From Paraburkholderia phenoliruptrix (GTDB lineage Bacteria > Pseudomonadota > Gammaproteobacteria > Burkholderiales > Burkholderiaceae): a DNA stretch of 64,000 nucleotides. Both the position numbers and the translations under genes were made by a program. Positions within the stretch are counted from its first letter, which is position 1. Each line of letters starts with the position of its first letter. Shown here piece after piece: positions 1 through 9,226 of this stretch. The DNA lies in the NCBI RefSeq assembly GCF_019511605.1, contig NZ_JAEUAV010000002.1, forward strand, positions 372,001 through 436,000, in the 5' to 3' direction. The notes under the pieces were generated by a model. The model ran no database searches. It saw nothing but the letters and a program-made list of their open reading frames with translations, and was not told the DNA's origin.

Positions 1-705
1 CTCGCGAAAGAGTCCGTATACGGCGATGCCGACGAGAAACTCAGGCAGGCGCAGCACCGGGTTGCGCATGACGATGCCCACAGCAACGGGACCGTACCAG
101 TGCATCAGCGTCGCGACCACAGGCGGGATCAGATAGAGCACCCACAGCACGAATAGAAGCCGGACCTTGTTGCGTGCCTGGAGAACGCGCGGCGCGACGA
201 ACGGAAAGGCCAGATAGAAAAAGAACAGCGTTGCGAGCGACCATGACGGCGGATTCACCGACCCATACAGCGGATTCCACACTTGTAGCAGGAACAGGTT
301 CAGAACGAAGTTGACGATCGTTTCGGTCGAACCTAGCGTGACGAAATGCTCGCCATCGTCGAGCGTCATGAGCGCGAACTGGTGGAATCCTCGCGTGCCT
401 GCGACGGAGACGAGCAGCACCAGTACCAGAGCGATCAGATGCACCGGGTAAAGGTTGGACAGGCGCTTCACGAAGAACTCGCGCGTGCCGCCGCGCAGTT
501 CCGTCGTGCGACCGAAGTAGACGTGGGCGAGAATGAAGCCAGACAGAATGAAAAATGAACTGGTGGCAAATCCACCGAGATTGGCCAATTCGACGAGCGG
601 CAAGGTCACGTACTGGGGGTACTGATGTATCGAGTGAAAGACCATCAGATAAACGGCCAGTGCAAAGCGAAGCACGTCGAGACCCACGAACTTGTTCATC
701 ATCAT
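1..705 (-). CDS. Acyltransferase family 3 membrane protein, C-terminus outside window
   Basis: Integral membrane O-acyltransferase of the acyltransferase-3 (OafA/OatA-like) family, expected to acylate a surface or exported polysaccharide. The gene enters from the left edge, so only the first 235 residues are visible. Seen: a start region with three consecutive Met codons (697-705), then the family opening GLDVLRFALAVYLMVFHS, the 'SGFIL' segment after a second hydrophobic helix, the FFVKRLSNLYPVH motif (the usual RxxRxxP-type region), and several further hydrophobic helices. Which of the three Met codons is used cannot be decided. The glycosyltransferase gene ends 79 bases upstream on the same strand, which suggests a shared polysaccharide role. 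The family is well supported; the acyl donor and target are unknown. Confidence 0.85.
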   Translation of the reverse strand, partial: MMMNKFVGLDVLRFALAVYLMVFHSIHQYPQYVTLPLVELANLGGFATSSFFILSGFILAHVYFGRTTELRGGTREFFVKRLSNLYPVHLIALVLVLLVSVAGTRGFHQFALMTLDDGEHFVTLGSTETIVNFVLNLFLLQVWNPLYGSVNPPSWSLATLFFFYLAFPFVAPRVLQARNKVRLLFVLWVLYLIPPVVATLMHWYGPVAVGIVMRNPVLRLPEFLVGIAVYGLFRE

Positions 706-784
706 GTCCACGCAAGATGGGGTTACGCAGAAGGAATTGCGTTTCGCCGCAATGCGGTAGCAAGCGGCGAATCATTTCGGATCG

Positions 785-1786
785 CTAAAGGCGACGCCGC
801 GCAAGAGGGTTGGCAATATAACGAACGGCGAAATCGGAAAGTGCGGAAAAAGGCAAGAGGCAGAGACTCGATAAAGCGAGCGTGCCAATCTTCTTCTTGT
901 AGCTCCAGAACGGGTTGCCGACTATCGAGCGAAAATAGCTGTGCGACTGGCGGCTCACCCACTTCCAACGCTTCGTGAACGGCGCCTGATAGACGGCAGA
1001 ACAAAAGTGCGACTTCTCGAGCGAAAAATCATAGAACGACAGCGGTAGTTCAATGCCGAGGCGCGCGCGTGCCATCTGCCGGAGAATCGCCCAACGTTTG
1101 GTCAATGCCTTTGGCGCCTTGTCGCTGCTTTCCGAGTTTGCGAAATCAATTCCCGCGTGTTCGGTGCGATGCACGCGGTATGCGCCGAGCGACTCGCAAA
1201 TGGTCGCGACGGCTCCGAGCAGCGCAACGCCGTATATCGCATAGAAGTCTGCCCCGTAACGATTGATGTTGGCTTCCGGCACAGGAAAAATCTTTCGCAA
1301 TGCGCTGGTCCGATATGCATTGCCCGAGGCCGGCGGAGACGGATACAACCACCCCTGGCGCAGCAGGCTGCCGCAGTCTTTTGGAGCCGCCGAATGCGGC
1401 ACGTAACTGCCGGAAGCTTTGCCCGCCCGGTCGATAACGTCGAGCCGGAATTGCACCTTGACGAAATTGCCGGTCTCGAACTTGTGCATGACTTTGGAAA
1501 CCGCATGCGCATACAACAGATCGTCGGAATCGAGCAGCATGACGAATTCCGTGTCGATCATATTTACCGCGTCGTTATAAGCGGAGACCTGACCGCCGTT
1601 CTGCTTGTAGAGCGATTTGATGCGGCTGCCGTAGCTTTCAATAATGTCTCGCGAGCCGTCTGTCGATCCGTCGTCAATCACCAGTACCTGCGTTGCGGGA
1701 TAGTCCTGGGCAAGTGCCGAGTCGATTGCCTGGGCGAGAAAGCGGCCGTAGTTGTAATTGCAGATGACGATCGTCACGTTTTGCAT
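785..1786 (-). CDS. Family 2 glycosyltransferase
   Basis: Predicted cytoplasmic inverting glycosyltransferase of the GT2/GT-A type, which transfers a sugar from a nucleotide donor. Seen: the N-terminal VTIVICNYNYGRFLAQAIDS segment, the VIDDGSTDGSRDII motif that binds the nucleotide, and the MLLDSDD motif carrying the DXD metal site. The C-terminal half is less conserved and ends in a hydrophobic stretch. It is 333 residues, normal for the family. The start has a purine-rich AGGTGAAGAG just before the ATG. It lies between an acyltransferase and a TupA-like ATP-grasp gene on the same strand, so assembly of an exopolysaccharide or O-antigen-like glycan is likely. Donor and acceptor cannot be told from sequence. 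Confidence 0.9.
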   Translation of the reverse strand: MQNVTIVICNYNYGRFLAQAIDSALAQDYPATQVLVIDDGSTDGSRDIIESYGSRIKSLYKQNGGQVSAYNDAVNMIDTEFVMLLDSDDLLYAHAVSKVMHKFETGNFVKVQFRLDVIDRAGKASGSYVPHSAAPKDCGSLLRQGWLYPSPPASGNAYRTSALRKIFPVPEANINRYGADFYAIYGVALLGAVATICESLGAYRVHRTEHAGIDFANSESSDKAPKALTKRWAILRQMARARLGIELPLSFYDFSLEKSHFCSAVYQAPFTKRWKWVSRQSHSYFRSIVGNPFWSYKKKIGTLALSSLCLLPFSALSDFAVRYIANPLARRRL

Positions 1787-2046
1787 ATCTCTTCACCTGT
1801 CGTAAACCGAAACCGCAAGGTAGCGGCAATAATCGTCCGCGTCGGCGCATCCGGTTGCACGGATATCTGCCGAACTGGCACAAATCAATTTACCTTTCCG
1901 TTCGTTGCGCCGCCAACAAACGTAATGCGATATGTGCGGTCGATAACACAGCTTTCTGCGGCTCAGCGCGTGCTTCGGTAAAGCCGGGACAACGCGCCAG
2001 TGCGGCGCGCCGGCTCGCGACAAACTTGCCGAAAAATCGGCAAGCG

Positions 2047-3063
2047 CTACGCCGTACTGCTGGCAGGAGTCGGTAAAGGCGGTCGCGCGGACAGGAATGC
2101 ATCGGGCACGAGTTTCCCCCACTCGTAGTCAACCCGGTCCGGTGTGAAGGGCAGCACGCCCGCGCCAGGCGTGAAAGTCAGCTCGCCGAAAAAGAGCTCA
2201 TTGTCCGGCGCGTACAGGTCCACGCGAACATAGTCGAAGTCCTCAGAGAGCTTTCTTGCCGCAGCCAGAATAGCGTCCAGATTCTCGGGGCGCGGCGCGG
2301 GTGTTGGGCTCGGTTTGTAGGCGCCAATGGCCATGTCGAGATGATTCCAGGCGGCGTCGTAAATATCGCCGCGCGTATTCGCGCCGAAGCGGTCTGAAAT
2401 CACCAGAATGTAAATGAGCGGCCGCCCGCTTCGTCCGCCGAAGCAGTGCAGTTTGTAGTCGGCGGGAATCTGGTCGCTACTGTCCAGCAACAGTTGTTCG
2501 AGGAAGATGCGCGGCTTGATTTGCCGGTAGTGTTTTTCCCGCGCAATCTTGTAGAAGTCGAGCGTGAGCCAGTAATCAGCGAGTTCTCGTAGTTGTTCGA
2601 ATGAGCGCGCCGATTTGTCTCTCACCACCTCCACATAGCTGCTGCCGTGGTTCGCTTTCATGACGAAAGAGTTGGGCAACGCGTCGAATACTTCTCTCGT
2701 AAAGACGTCCGGGGCCGCCAGCAGCGGTATTACATGTCTTTCTCCCAGCTTTCTCGCGACATACTCACGCACCGTGAGCTTGTCGGTCAGCTCCGCGAAC
2801 CACGGGTCGGGCCGCAGGCTTTTCTGCAAGATCTTCTCGTTGAAAGTGGTGGGGTTGAACAGGTTGGGATAGCGGCCTATTTCCTTGTGATGCAACAAGG
2901 CCAGGAACAGGGGCGCAGGCAGCAGCGACTTGGCTGCTTCCCTTACTTTACGCAGAGTCGACTGCCGGCGAGCCGGCGCGGTACGCTCTGCGATTCGCAC
3001 TTCCTGCTGCGGCACGGACGTGCCGGCTTCACCCGTAAACTGCACTGAGTTGGTCGTCGTCAT
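2047..3063 (-). CDS. TupA-like ATP-grasp protein
   Basis: 338-residue protein of the TupA-like ATP-grasp family, found in polysaccharide gene clusters and named after a teichuronic acid biosynthesis protein. Seen: the family hallmark NPTTFNEKILQKSL near residue 75, then KLTVREYVARKLG, the FVMKANHGSS segment (ATP-grasp lysine and small-residue loop), ADYKLHCFGG and a late acidic stretch (RVDLYAPDNELFFGELTF) expected to bind Mg-ATP. An in-frame upstream codon would add nine residues, but the Met at 3063 fits better. The gene sits between a glycosyltransferase and a histidine kinase on the same strand. Precise reaction is unknown; addition of an amino-acid or other acyl group to a glycan is an inference. 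Confidence 0.8.
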   Translation of the reverse strand: MTTTNSVQFTGEAGTSVPQQEVRIAERTAPARRQSTLRKVREAAKSLLPAPLFLALLHHKEIGRYPNLFNPTTFNEKILQKSLRPDPWFAELTDKLTVREYVARKLGERHVIPLLAAPDVFTREVFDALPNSFVMKANHGSSYVEVVRDKSARSFEQLRELADYWLTLDFYKIAREKHYRQIKPRIFLEQLLLDSSDQIPADYKLHCFGGRSGRPLIYILVISDRFGANTRGDIYDAAWNHLDMAIGAYKPSPTPAPRPENLDAILAAARKLSEDFDYVRVDLYAPDNELFFGELTFTPGAGVLPFTPDRVDYEWGKLVPDAFLSARPPLPTPASSTA

Positions 3064-3384
3064 TTTTCGAGTCCTGTCGGTTATTCGCACTACATCCAGA
3101 GCCCGGGGAGGCTTGCCGATGTATCACAATGCGAGGTTAACGCAGCGCACCTGGCGTAATTGACGACGTCGCTAAACGAAGGTGTTTTGGCCCAATCCCA
3201 TGAAACTGGCCGTTTCTGAGGGAGGGTTATCGACGGGCTATGCGTCCCGTATTCGAATGATTTGAAAGCGGCGGTGCGCTTGCAAAACGTTTGGGAGTCG
3301 AAAGGAAGTGGCCGAAGCAGACAGCGTAAAGCGGCTAATCAGCGAATGATTTTTACTTCGCGAATGTGCGCGTGTTATTGGCGT
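3064..3384. other. Intergenic stretch before the TupA-like gene
   Basis: About 320 bases without a convincing gene, between the stop of the histidine kinase and the start of the TupA-like gene, both on the minus strand. It is presumably the promoter region of the polysaccharide genes. No clear operator, terminator or RNA was recognised. Confidence 0.5.
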
Positions 3385-5634
3385 TTATCGAACTTCGCCG
3401 GAGTCGTCAATGGAAAGGCGGTCGATTACTTCGAGCAGATCTGCGGGCCGCAGTGGTTTGACGAAATGATGATCGAAGCCGGCCGCGCGGCTGCGTTCGC
3501 GGTCCGCATTCTGGCCGTAACCGGTCAACGCAACCAGCACGCATTGCCAGTCGACCGCGCGTGCCCGCAATTGCCGGGCGAGTTCATATCCGTCCATAAC
3601 AGGCAGGCCGATATCGAGCACGGAGATAGCGGGGCGGAACCTGGCCGCCTCCTCGAGCGCCGTGGTGGGATCGTAGGCGGTCTTCACCGAGTGGCCGTAG
3701 CTTCTGAGCAGTTCGGCCAGTGCGTCCGCGGCGTCGACGTTATCGTCGACGAGCAGAATGCGCCGTTCAAGTGTGCCTGAGTCTTTCTGCGGGTGCGGCA
3801 AGACGAGTGATGCGGGCGGCGCAATGCGTATTTCGTCTTTTCCGCTAGCGGCCAGGACCGGCGACGGTGCGCGCGGCAATACGACCGTGAACTGGCTGCC
3901 GCGGCCTGGGCCGTCGCTCGCTGCTTCGACGTGGCCGCCGTGCAGTTTCACGAAGTTCTTGACGAGCGCGAGGCCGATGCCGAGGCCGCCTTCGGCACGA
4001 TCGATTGTCTGCTTGCCTTGATAAAAGGTATCGAAAACGCGCGGCAATACGTCGGGCGCAATGCCGATGCCGTTATCCCGCACGCCGATGCGGATGGTGT
4101 TCGCGTCGCTGCCCGTGGCGCTGACGGTGATTTCTCCGCCCGCTTCGGTGTATTTGCCCGCGTTGATGAGCAGATTGGAGATCACCTGCGCGAGCCGCGT
4201 CGGATCGGCCATACATTGCAGTGTCGGATCCACGTCGAGTTTCAATCGATGAGCGCGTTGCTGCATGAGTACGCTCGTCATTTCCACCGCCTTTTCCACC
4301 ACTTCGCGCACGTCGATCAGTTGCCTGTTCAGCTCGACATTGCCGCGGATAATGCGCGCAACGTCGAGCAGATCGTCCACGAGGCGCAACAGATGGTCGA
4401 CGTGGCGTTGAATGACCGCGCGCTCGCGCGAACTCGAGTCCGAGCCGTGCCGACCCATCAGTTCCAGCGCGCTGACAATCGGCGCGAGCGGATTGCGCAA
4501 CTCATGTCCGAGCATCGCAAGAAACTCGTCTTTTGCGCCGTTCGCCTGGCGCAATTCTGAAAGCAGGGCTTCCCGGTCTGCGCGGGATCGTTCAAGCGTC
4601 TCGCGGGCACGTACGTATCCCGTCACTTCAACTGCACTGAGAATGACGCCCTCGACTTTGCCCGACGACGCGCGCAACGGCTCGAAATGCAGCGTATAGG
4701 CGCGCGTTGAAAGCGGATCGCGCGTATCGTTGGTCCGATATTCTTCGTGCACGATGGGCACGCCGTGCGCCGATACCTGCGCGAGCGCCGCGGCAATAGG
4801 CCCGCCACGTTCGTGAGGAAACGCGTCGAGATACGCGCGGCCGATCAGGTCGTCGCGATTCACCATGTCCATGTAGCGCGGATTCGCAAGCTGGAATGTG
4901 TGCGTGTCGCCGAGAAGCAGTGCAGAGGCCACCGGGGAATTCATCAGAACCGCGTCGCGTTGATGTTCGGCGGTTCTTCGGCGCTTCATTTCATCTTCCA
5001 GCGATCTCGCGCGCTGCTCGGCCAATGCGAGCCGCAGATGCAGTTCCTTGTTGCCGGCGTCGCGCAACGGGCTGCCAGGCAGCACGTGATGATGCGCGTG
5101 GCAGATATGGCGAAAGAGCTGCGTGTGCTCCGCGCCTGGAAACAGACTGCCAGGATAGCCGCAAAAAAGCGAGAAGCGATGATGCTCGCCAAGACGGTTC
5201 CAGAATTCCTCGAGCTGCAGGGCGGCTTCTCCAAGTCCCTGCTCGCAGAGAATGGCCACCATCTCGCCAAATGCGTGCAGCGGCTGCCCGCGCTGCGCCG
5301 CATTCGCGACGAGCGCGCCAACCGTCGAGACAAACAAGGTTTCGTCCGGCCAGCCGTTCACCATGAAGCGCTCAAGCGTGGCGTGCGCGTCGAGCAGGAT
5401 CAGCCGGTCGTATGTATCGCACTCCATGGACGCGGTCTGTCCGGCATGCAGCCACGAGCCGAGCGACGCGATATGGTCCGCAGTGGCGATCGCGATTGCG
5501 GTGCCGCCCGTGTTCAATGCGCGCAGCAGAAAGGCGCCCACATCTTCTGTCAAACCCGCGTCGGATTCGTAGAACTGGACAAAATGGCCTGAGTCGTGCG
5601 CGTCCTCATGAGACGGCTGGGTGCTAGTGAGCAT
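3385..5634 (-). CDS. Hybrid sensor histidine kinase / response regulator with MEDS domain
   Basis: Cytoplasmic hybrid two-component protein of 749 residues. Domains in order: MEDS sensory domain (about 15-185, opening HFVQFYESDAGLTEDVGAFL), a short coiled coil (about 195-225), PAS (about 228-340), HisKA with the phospho-accepting His377 in AMLGHELRNP, HATPase (about 415-600, with the NLLINAGKYTEAGG N-box, DNGIGIAP and GGLGIGLALVK G-boxes), and a C-terminal receiver (about 635-745) with acidic pocket LLVDDN and phospho-Asp in LDIGLP. No transmembrane segment is seen. A longer reading frame extends upstream, but the ATG at 5634 starts exactly before the MEDS domain. No output regulator lies next to it, so its partner is unknown. 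Its place inside a polysaccharide block suggests control of surface glycans, which is inference. Confidence 0.92.
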   Translation of the reverse strand: MLTSTQPSHEDAHDSGHFVQFYESDAGLTEDVGAFLLRALNTGGTAIAIATADHIASLGSWLHAGQTASMECDTYDRLILLDAHATLERFMVNGWPDETLFVSTVGALVANAAQRGQPLHAFGEMVAILCEQGLGEAALQLEEFWNRLGEHHRFSLFCGYPGSLFPGAEHTQLFRHICHAHHHVLPGSPLRDAGNKELHLRLALAEQRARSLEDEMKRRRTAEHQRDAVLMNSPVASALLLGDTHTFQLANPRYMDMVNRDDLIGRAYLDAFPHERGGPIAAALAQVSAHGVPIVHEEYRTNDTRDPLSTRAYTLHFEPLRASSGKVEGVILSAVEVTGYVRARETLERSRADREALLSELRQANGAKDEFLAMLGHELRNPLAPIVSALELMGRHGSDSSSRERAVIQRHVDHLLRLVDDLLDVARIIRGNVELNRQLIDVREVVEKAVEMTSVLMQQRAHRLKLDVDPTLQCMADPTRLAQVISNLLINAGKYTEAGGEITVSATGSDANTIRIGVRDNGIGIAPDVLPRVFDTFYQGKQTIDRAEGGLGIGLALVKNFVKLHGGHVEAASDGPGRGSQFTVVLPRAPSPVLAASGKDEIRIAPPASLVLPHPQKDSGTLERRILLVDDNVDAADALAELLRSYGHSVKTAYDPTTALEEAARFRPAISVLDIGLPVMDGYELARQLRARAVDWQCVLVALTGYGQNADRERSRAAGFDHHFVKPLRPADLLEVIDRLSIDDSGEVR

Positions 5635-5830
5635 CTTTGACTGCCATGGCAAGGCAAGCCTTCTTTCGAAGAACTTACCCCGCCGGTTGTAATGCCGGAA
5701 TATGTGTTGCACGGAGCAACGGTGCGGCCTTGGCCGCACAGTCGAGACTTGCAGCGCAAACGGGGTGGGCGGACACGCCGCCTCTGCCAAGCCAACCCGC
5801 ATGGGCAGCAAAGCGCGTGCCTGGTCGCTT

Positions 5831-7060
5831 TTACAGGCTTCGCGGGTTGTTGTCAAAGCGCCGATCCAGACGGGCGAGGAGCGTACGCGAGACGCGGGTT
5901 GCGCGGTCCTGAATCACCCGCTCGAAGAAGCGGGAGAATCCATACGACATTGCCAGTACGGCGAGCAACGTCGCAATGAAGAGCACGAGCGAGCTCTCGC
6001 GATCGCTTTGCCCGAACGTGGCCTGAAAGAAGTGCAACGTGGCATAAACGCAGATGAAGTGCCACAGATAGATTCCGTAGCTTTCGCGGCCGAGTGCGCT
6101 GGTGCAGCGGCGCACGAGCGTGCCGGCGAACTGGCTGCTGCGCGTTGCACGAGGTTCTCCAGCACCTTCGCCGTTGGCTTGGTCAGTGCGTTGACCCCTG
6201 CGCGAACACACGAACAGCAGGAACGCGACCGCGCTGCACGCGGCGAAAAACGGCGCGAGTTCGTGCGCCCTGGCAAGCCACACCCCGAGCGCGGCCGTCG
6301 CGAGCGAGAAGCCCGCAGCGAGCGCGAACATCGCGCAAGAGGCACGGCGTGTAACGCTTGCCGCTCCGGTGAGATACGAACGGAACGCGTACCACGCCCA
6401 CATGCCAACAATAAAGCATGGCCCTTGCACCGGCGGCCAGAAATAACTGAACGAGTTGTTGCTCACATGGCAAACGAGGCCGCCGCGACATGCATTGGTG
6501 GACAACGCAACCATCGACAACGCAAGCAGCAGCGTCGCGATCAACAGGCGCAGACGGTTCATTGCCACAAAAAACAGTAGCGGTGCGATCAGATAGAACA
6601 GCATCTCCACGCCGATCGACCATCCTCCCGGCACGACATTATTGATTGCAGTGGGCGAGAGCGCATGCAGAAACAGTACGTTGAGCATAATGTCCGTCGC
6701 GCCGTGTGCGCCGAGCACCCATGCGCGCTCGTAGCCCGATTGTGCCGCGCCATAACTGATCAGGCCATAAACGACGATTGCCGCGTAGTACATCGGCGCG
6801 ATGCGAAAGAAGCGCTTGATATAGAAGCGCAGCGTGACGTGTGGCGCGCCGGTGCAACGCCCGAATTCCGCTTCGAGTGTCATGAAGATGGTGATCGCGC
6901 TGATCACGAAAAACAACTGCACGCCGTACTGCCCCATACGCGCGACTATCGCAACGCCATGCGGCAGATGAGGGAACTGAAACGACAGGTGCACTGCAAC
7001 GACACCGACGATCGCAAGCGCTCGACCGAGATCGAGCGCGGCAACACGCCCTTCTTTCAT
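5831..7060 (-). CDS. Acyltransferase family 3 membrane protein
   Basis: Integral membrane acyltransferase-3 protein of 409 residues with about ten hydrophobic helices. Seen: N-terminal ALDLGRALAIVGVVAVHLSF (the His of the first helix is the family's conserved one), GVQLFFVISAITIF, the RFYIKRFFRIAPMY motif (family RxxRxxP-type), and a C-terminal YGIYLWHFICVY helix. Two Met codons compete for the start. AGGAGG lies 9 bases before the ATG at 7060 but overlaps the spacer needed for the ATG at 7069, so 7060 is chosen. It is a second, only distantly similar member of the family in this block (the other is at the left edge). The substrate is unknown, probably a surface glycan. Confidence 0.9.
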   Translation of the reverse strand: MKEGRVAALDLGRALAIVGVVAVHLSFQFPHLPHGVAIVARMGQYGVQLFFVISAITIFMTLEAEFGRCTGAPHVTLRFYIKRFFRIAPMYYAAIVVYGLISYGAAQSGYERAWVLGAHGATDIMLNVLFLHALSPTAINNVVPGGWSIGVEMLFYLIAPLLFFVAMNRLRLLIATLLLALSMVALSTNACRGGLVCHVSNNSFSYFWPPVQGPCFIVGMWAWYAFRSYLTGAASVTRRASCAMFALAAGFSLATAALGVWLARAHELAPFFAACSAVAFLLFVCSRRGQRTDQANGEGAGEPRATRSSQFAGTLVRRCTSALGRESYGIYLWHFICVYATLHFFQATFGQSDRESSLVLFIATLLAVLAMSYGFSRFFERVIQDRATRVSRTLLARLDRRFDNNPRSL

Positions 7061-7428
7061 TGGACACATCCTCCTCGATATTCGAGGCCGCCCGACTGGC
7101 GGCCCGACGACCGTGGACCTGATGCGTTTTGCGGAAGTTCCTACCTTTTATGCGGGAAAAGGGCAATTTGCGCCGAGCGCCGCAATCGTCTGATGATAAC
7201 GGTGCGCGCCGCGTTTGAGTAGCTGTCCGGAGAAGGAGTTAGCTAATGCGTCGGGCAACCGTAATCTGCGTCGCGGGACGATGAAGAAGCAAAAGGGCGG
7301 CGCGTGCAAGGCCAGACGTGCGCCAGATGCGACGTGCATCGTTCCACCACAACCCTACGCGGCGGGATCGAGCGGCCACTCAGCAGGGTCGCTTTTCAGC
7401 GCAGCGCACTCCATAGACGAGGAACGAC
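7061..7428. other. Divergent intergenic region, acyltransferase / lectin
   Basis: About 370 bases between the divergent acyltransferase and lectin genes; it must hold both promoters. A minimal reading frame of 12 codons (7246-7284) begins 7 bases after AAGGAG, but there is no further support for it. No lux-type box or other known operator was recognised. The rest looks non-coding. Confidence 0.4.
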
Positions 7429-8160
7429 ATGCAACAGCCATTCACTCATGACGATCTGTATGCTCTTTTGCAGCAGGCCGCGACCGATGCATCCGCAGTG
7501 CAGGCCAACGGTGCGCAGGCAGTGGTGGACCGAATGCGCCAATTCATGACCACGCAGCTGACTGAGAAGCTCTCCGCGTACGACGTGTTCGTTCACATTT
7601 CCGTCTCGCCGTATAGCTTCGACGTGGGCAGCTGGATGAACAAGGTGAAAACGGACGCGAGCGGGCAAATCGCTGCGTGCACGGTTACGTGGGCGGGCGC
7701 CCCCGGGGTGCTGCCGGCGGGCGCGTCGAATCTGGGCATCGGTTGCGTCGTCACTTACTTTGCGAAGGCAACGGCGCAGCCGCAACCGGAGCCTCAGCCG
7801 GCGGGCGGCGGCGAGCGCGACGGTGTGTTCAATCTGCCGGCGAATATCGCGTTTGGTGTGACTGCGCTCGTGAATTCCGCGGCCGAGCAGACCATTGCCG
7901 TCTACGTCGACGACAACCCGACGCCCGCAGCGACTTTCCAGGGCAACGGCACGCAGGACAAGAACCTGCAGACGCAGGTGCTGAATTCGGGCAAGGGCAA
8001 GGTGAAAGTCGTTGTGTCGGCAAACGGCAAACCTTCGAAACTGGGCTCGCGCCAGGTCGACATCTTCAAGAAGACGTATTTTGGTCTGGTCGGCTCGGAA
8101 GACGGCACGGACAACGACTACAACGATAGCCTTGTCGTGCTGAACTGGCCGCTTGGCTGA
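7429..8160 (+). CDS. Two-domain protein with C-terminal LecB/BC2L-type calcium lectin
   Basis: 243 residues. Residues 132-243 closely match the LecB (PA-IIL) fucose/mannose lectin fold: GVFNLPANIAFGVTA at the start, the calcium loop GSEDGTDNDYND with all the acidic ligands of LecB, and the C-terminal Gly (NWPLG), whose carboxylate completes the neighbour's calcium site in LecB. The loop that sets sugar preference reads Ser-Ala-Ala where LecB has Ser-Ser-Gly. Residues 1-115 are a separate domain I do not recognise (SAYDVFVHISVSPYSFDVGSWMNK), joined by a PQPEPQP linker. No signal peptide is visible, as in other lectins of this group. GAGGAA precedes the ATG, and a strong terminator follows the stop. 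A role in adhesion or biofilm is likely from the family; it is not shown here. Confidence 0.9.
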   Translation: MQQPFTHDDLYALLQQAATDASAVQANGAQAVVDRMRQFMTTQLTEKLSAYDVFVHISVSPYSFDVGSWMNKVKTDASGQIAACTVTWAGAPGVLPAGASNLGIGCVVTYFAKATAQPQPEPQPAGGGERDGVFNLPANIAFGVTALVNSAAEQTIAVYVDDNPTPAATFQGNGTQDKNLQTQVLNSGKGKVKVVVSANGKPSKLGSRQVDIFKKTYFGLVGSEDGTDNDYNDSLVVLNWPLG

Positions 8161-8181
8161 TCGTTCGCCAGGCGGGCAATC

Positions 8182-8214
8182 GCCCGGCCGAGCACGTGCA
8201 CGGCCGGGCTTTTT
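8182..8214 (+). terminator. Rho-independent terminator of the lectin gene
   Basis: A perfect 9-bp stem GCCCGGCCG / CGGCCGGGC around a 10-base loop is followed by five T. It begins 21 bases after the lectin stop codon, so the lectin gene is probably transcribed alone. Confidence 0.9.
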
Positions 8215-8413
8215 CAGTGGCTGCACAATTGCCAGGCTTACGCTTTGTTATTTTTAAGAACGATTAAGGACTTGCACAAGGACTCGACACAAGGGCGCCG
8301 ATAGACTGCGTTGCAGTTTTCCTCGCATCGGAAGCGAGCGCGGCATGTGTTCCGACGCTCCGCAACGCCGGTGTTCAGCAACCCTTTACCGAACCCTTAG
8401 GACGTACAAAGCC

Positions 8414-9103
8414 ATGGCTAATCCGAAACTGCAAGTCCTGACGCCTGCCAACTCGCAGATCATCTTCATCGACCACCAGCCGCAAATGGCGTTCGGCGTT
8501 CAGTCGATCGACCGCCAGGTGCTGAAGAACAACGTGGTTGCCCTTGCGAAGGCGGCACGCGTGTTCAACATTCCGACCACCATCACGACGGTCGAATCGG
8601 AAAGCTTCTCGGGCTATACGTACCCCGAATTGCTTGACGTGTTTCCGGGCCACAAGGTGCTCGAGCGCACGTCGATGAATTCGTGGGACGATCAGAAAGT
8701 GCGTGATTCGCTCGCCGCGAACGGCCGCAAGAAAGTCGTGGTGGCGGGCCTGTGGACCGAAGTCTGCAACAACACGTTCTCGCTGTGCGCGATGGACGAA
8801 GGCGACTACGAAATCTACATGGTTGCGGACGCATCGGGCGGCACGTCGAAGGAAGCGCACGAATATTCGATGCAGCGCATGATTCAGGCCGGCGTGGTGC
8901 CGGTGACCTGGCAACAGGTGATGCTCGAATGGCAACGCGACTGGGCACACAAGGAGACGTACGACGCCGTCATGAGCATCGCCAAGGAGCATTCGGGCGC
9001 ATACGGTATGGGCGTTGACTACGCGTACACGATGGTCCACAAGGCAGCGCAGCGCGCTGTCGGCACGCACGAGGTGCTCGCGCCGGTGCCGGCACGCAAG
9101 TAA
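8414..9103 (+). CDS. Isochorismatase-like (YcaC-type) cysteine hydrolase
   Basis: Cytoplasmic hydrolase of the isochorismatase-like superfamily, 229 residues, closest in character to YcaC-type proteins. Seen: the N-terminal IIFIDHQPQM with catalytic-type Asp20, a conserved Lys at 81 (GHKVLERTSMNSW), and the nucleophile Cys118 in AGLWTEVCNN, followed by VADASGG. Members hydrolyse amide or ester bonds, but the substrate of YcaC-type enzymes is generally unknown. A longer in-frame reading starts 69 bases upstream, but the ATG at 8414 begins at the family's normal N-terminus. It stands alone between the lectin terminator and the convergent ferulate operon. Confidence 0.88.
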   Translation: MANPKLQVLTPANSQIIFIDHQPQMAFGVQSIDRQVLKNNVVALAKAARVFNIPTTITTVESESFSGYTYPELLDVFPGHKVLERTSMNSWDDQKVRDSLAANGRKKVVVAGLWTEVCNNTFSLCAMDEGDYEIYMVADASGGTSKEAHEYSMQRMIQAGVVPVTWQQVMLEWQRDWAHKETYDAVMSIAKEHSGAYGMGVDYAYTMVHKAAQRAVGTHEVLAPVPARK

Positions 9104-9226
9104 TTGCGCAGGCGGTTGGCGGGGCAGTGCCTCGCCAATTGCGAATGCCTGACGGCAATTACCAATTGCATATCGGCAATCGCGGCGCGCGGCACGGAGC
9201 TTTCGCGTGCCACGCGCCGTCGCGCT

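Noticed and set aside
7246..7284. Possible 12-codon peptide with AAGGAG 7 bases upstream
   Set aside because: Too short to judge; no terminator or attenuator pairs with it and nothing shows it is translated.
9184..9218. Long hairpin between the hydrolase and fcs genes
   Set aside because: Stem of 12 of 13 pairs but no T-run on either strand, so not called as a terminator.
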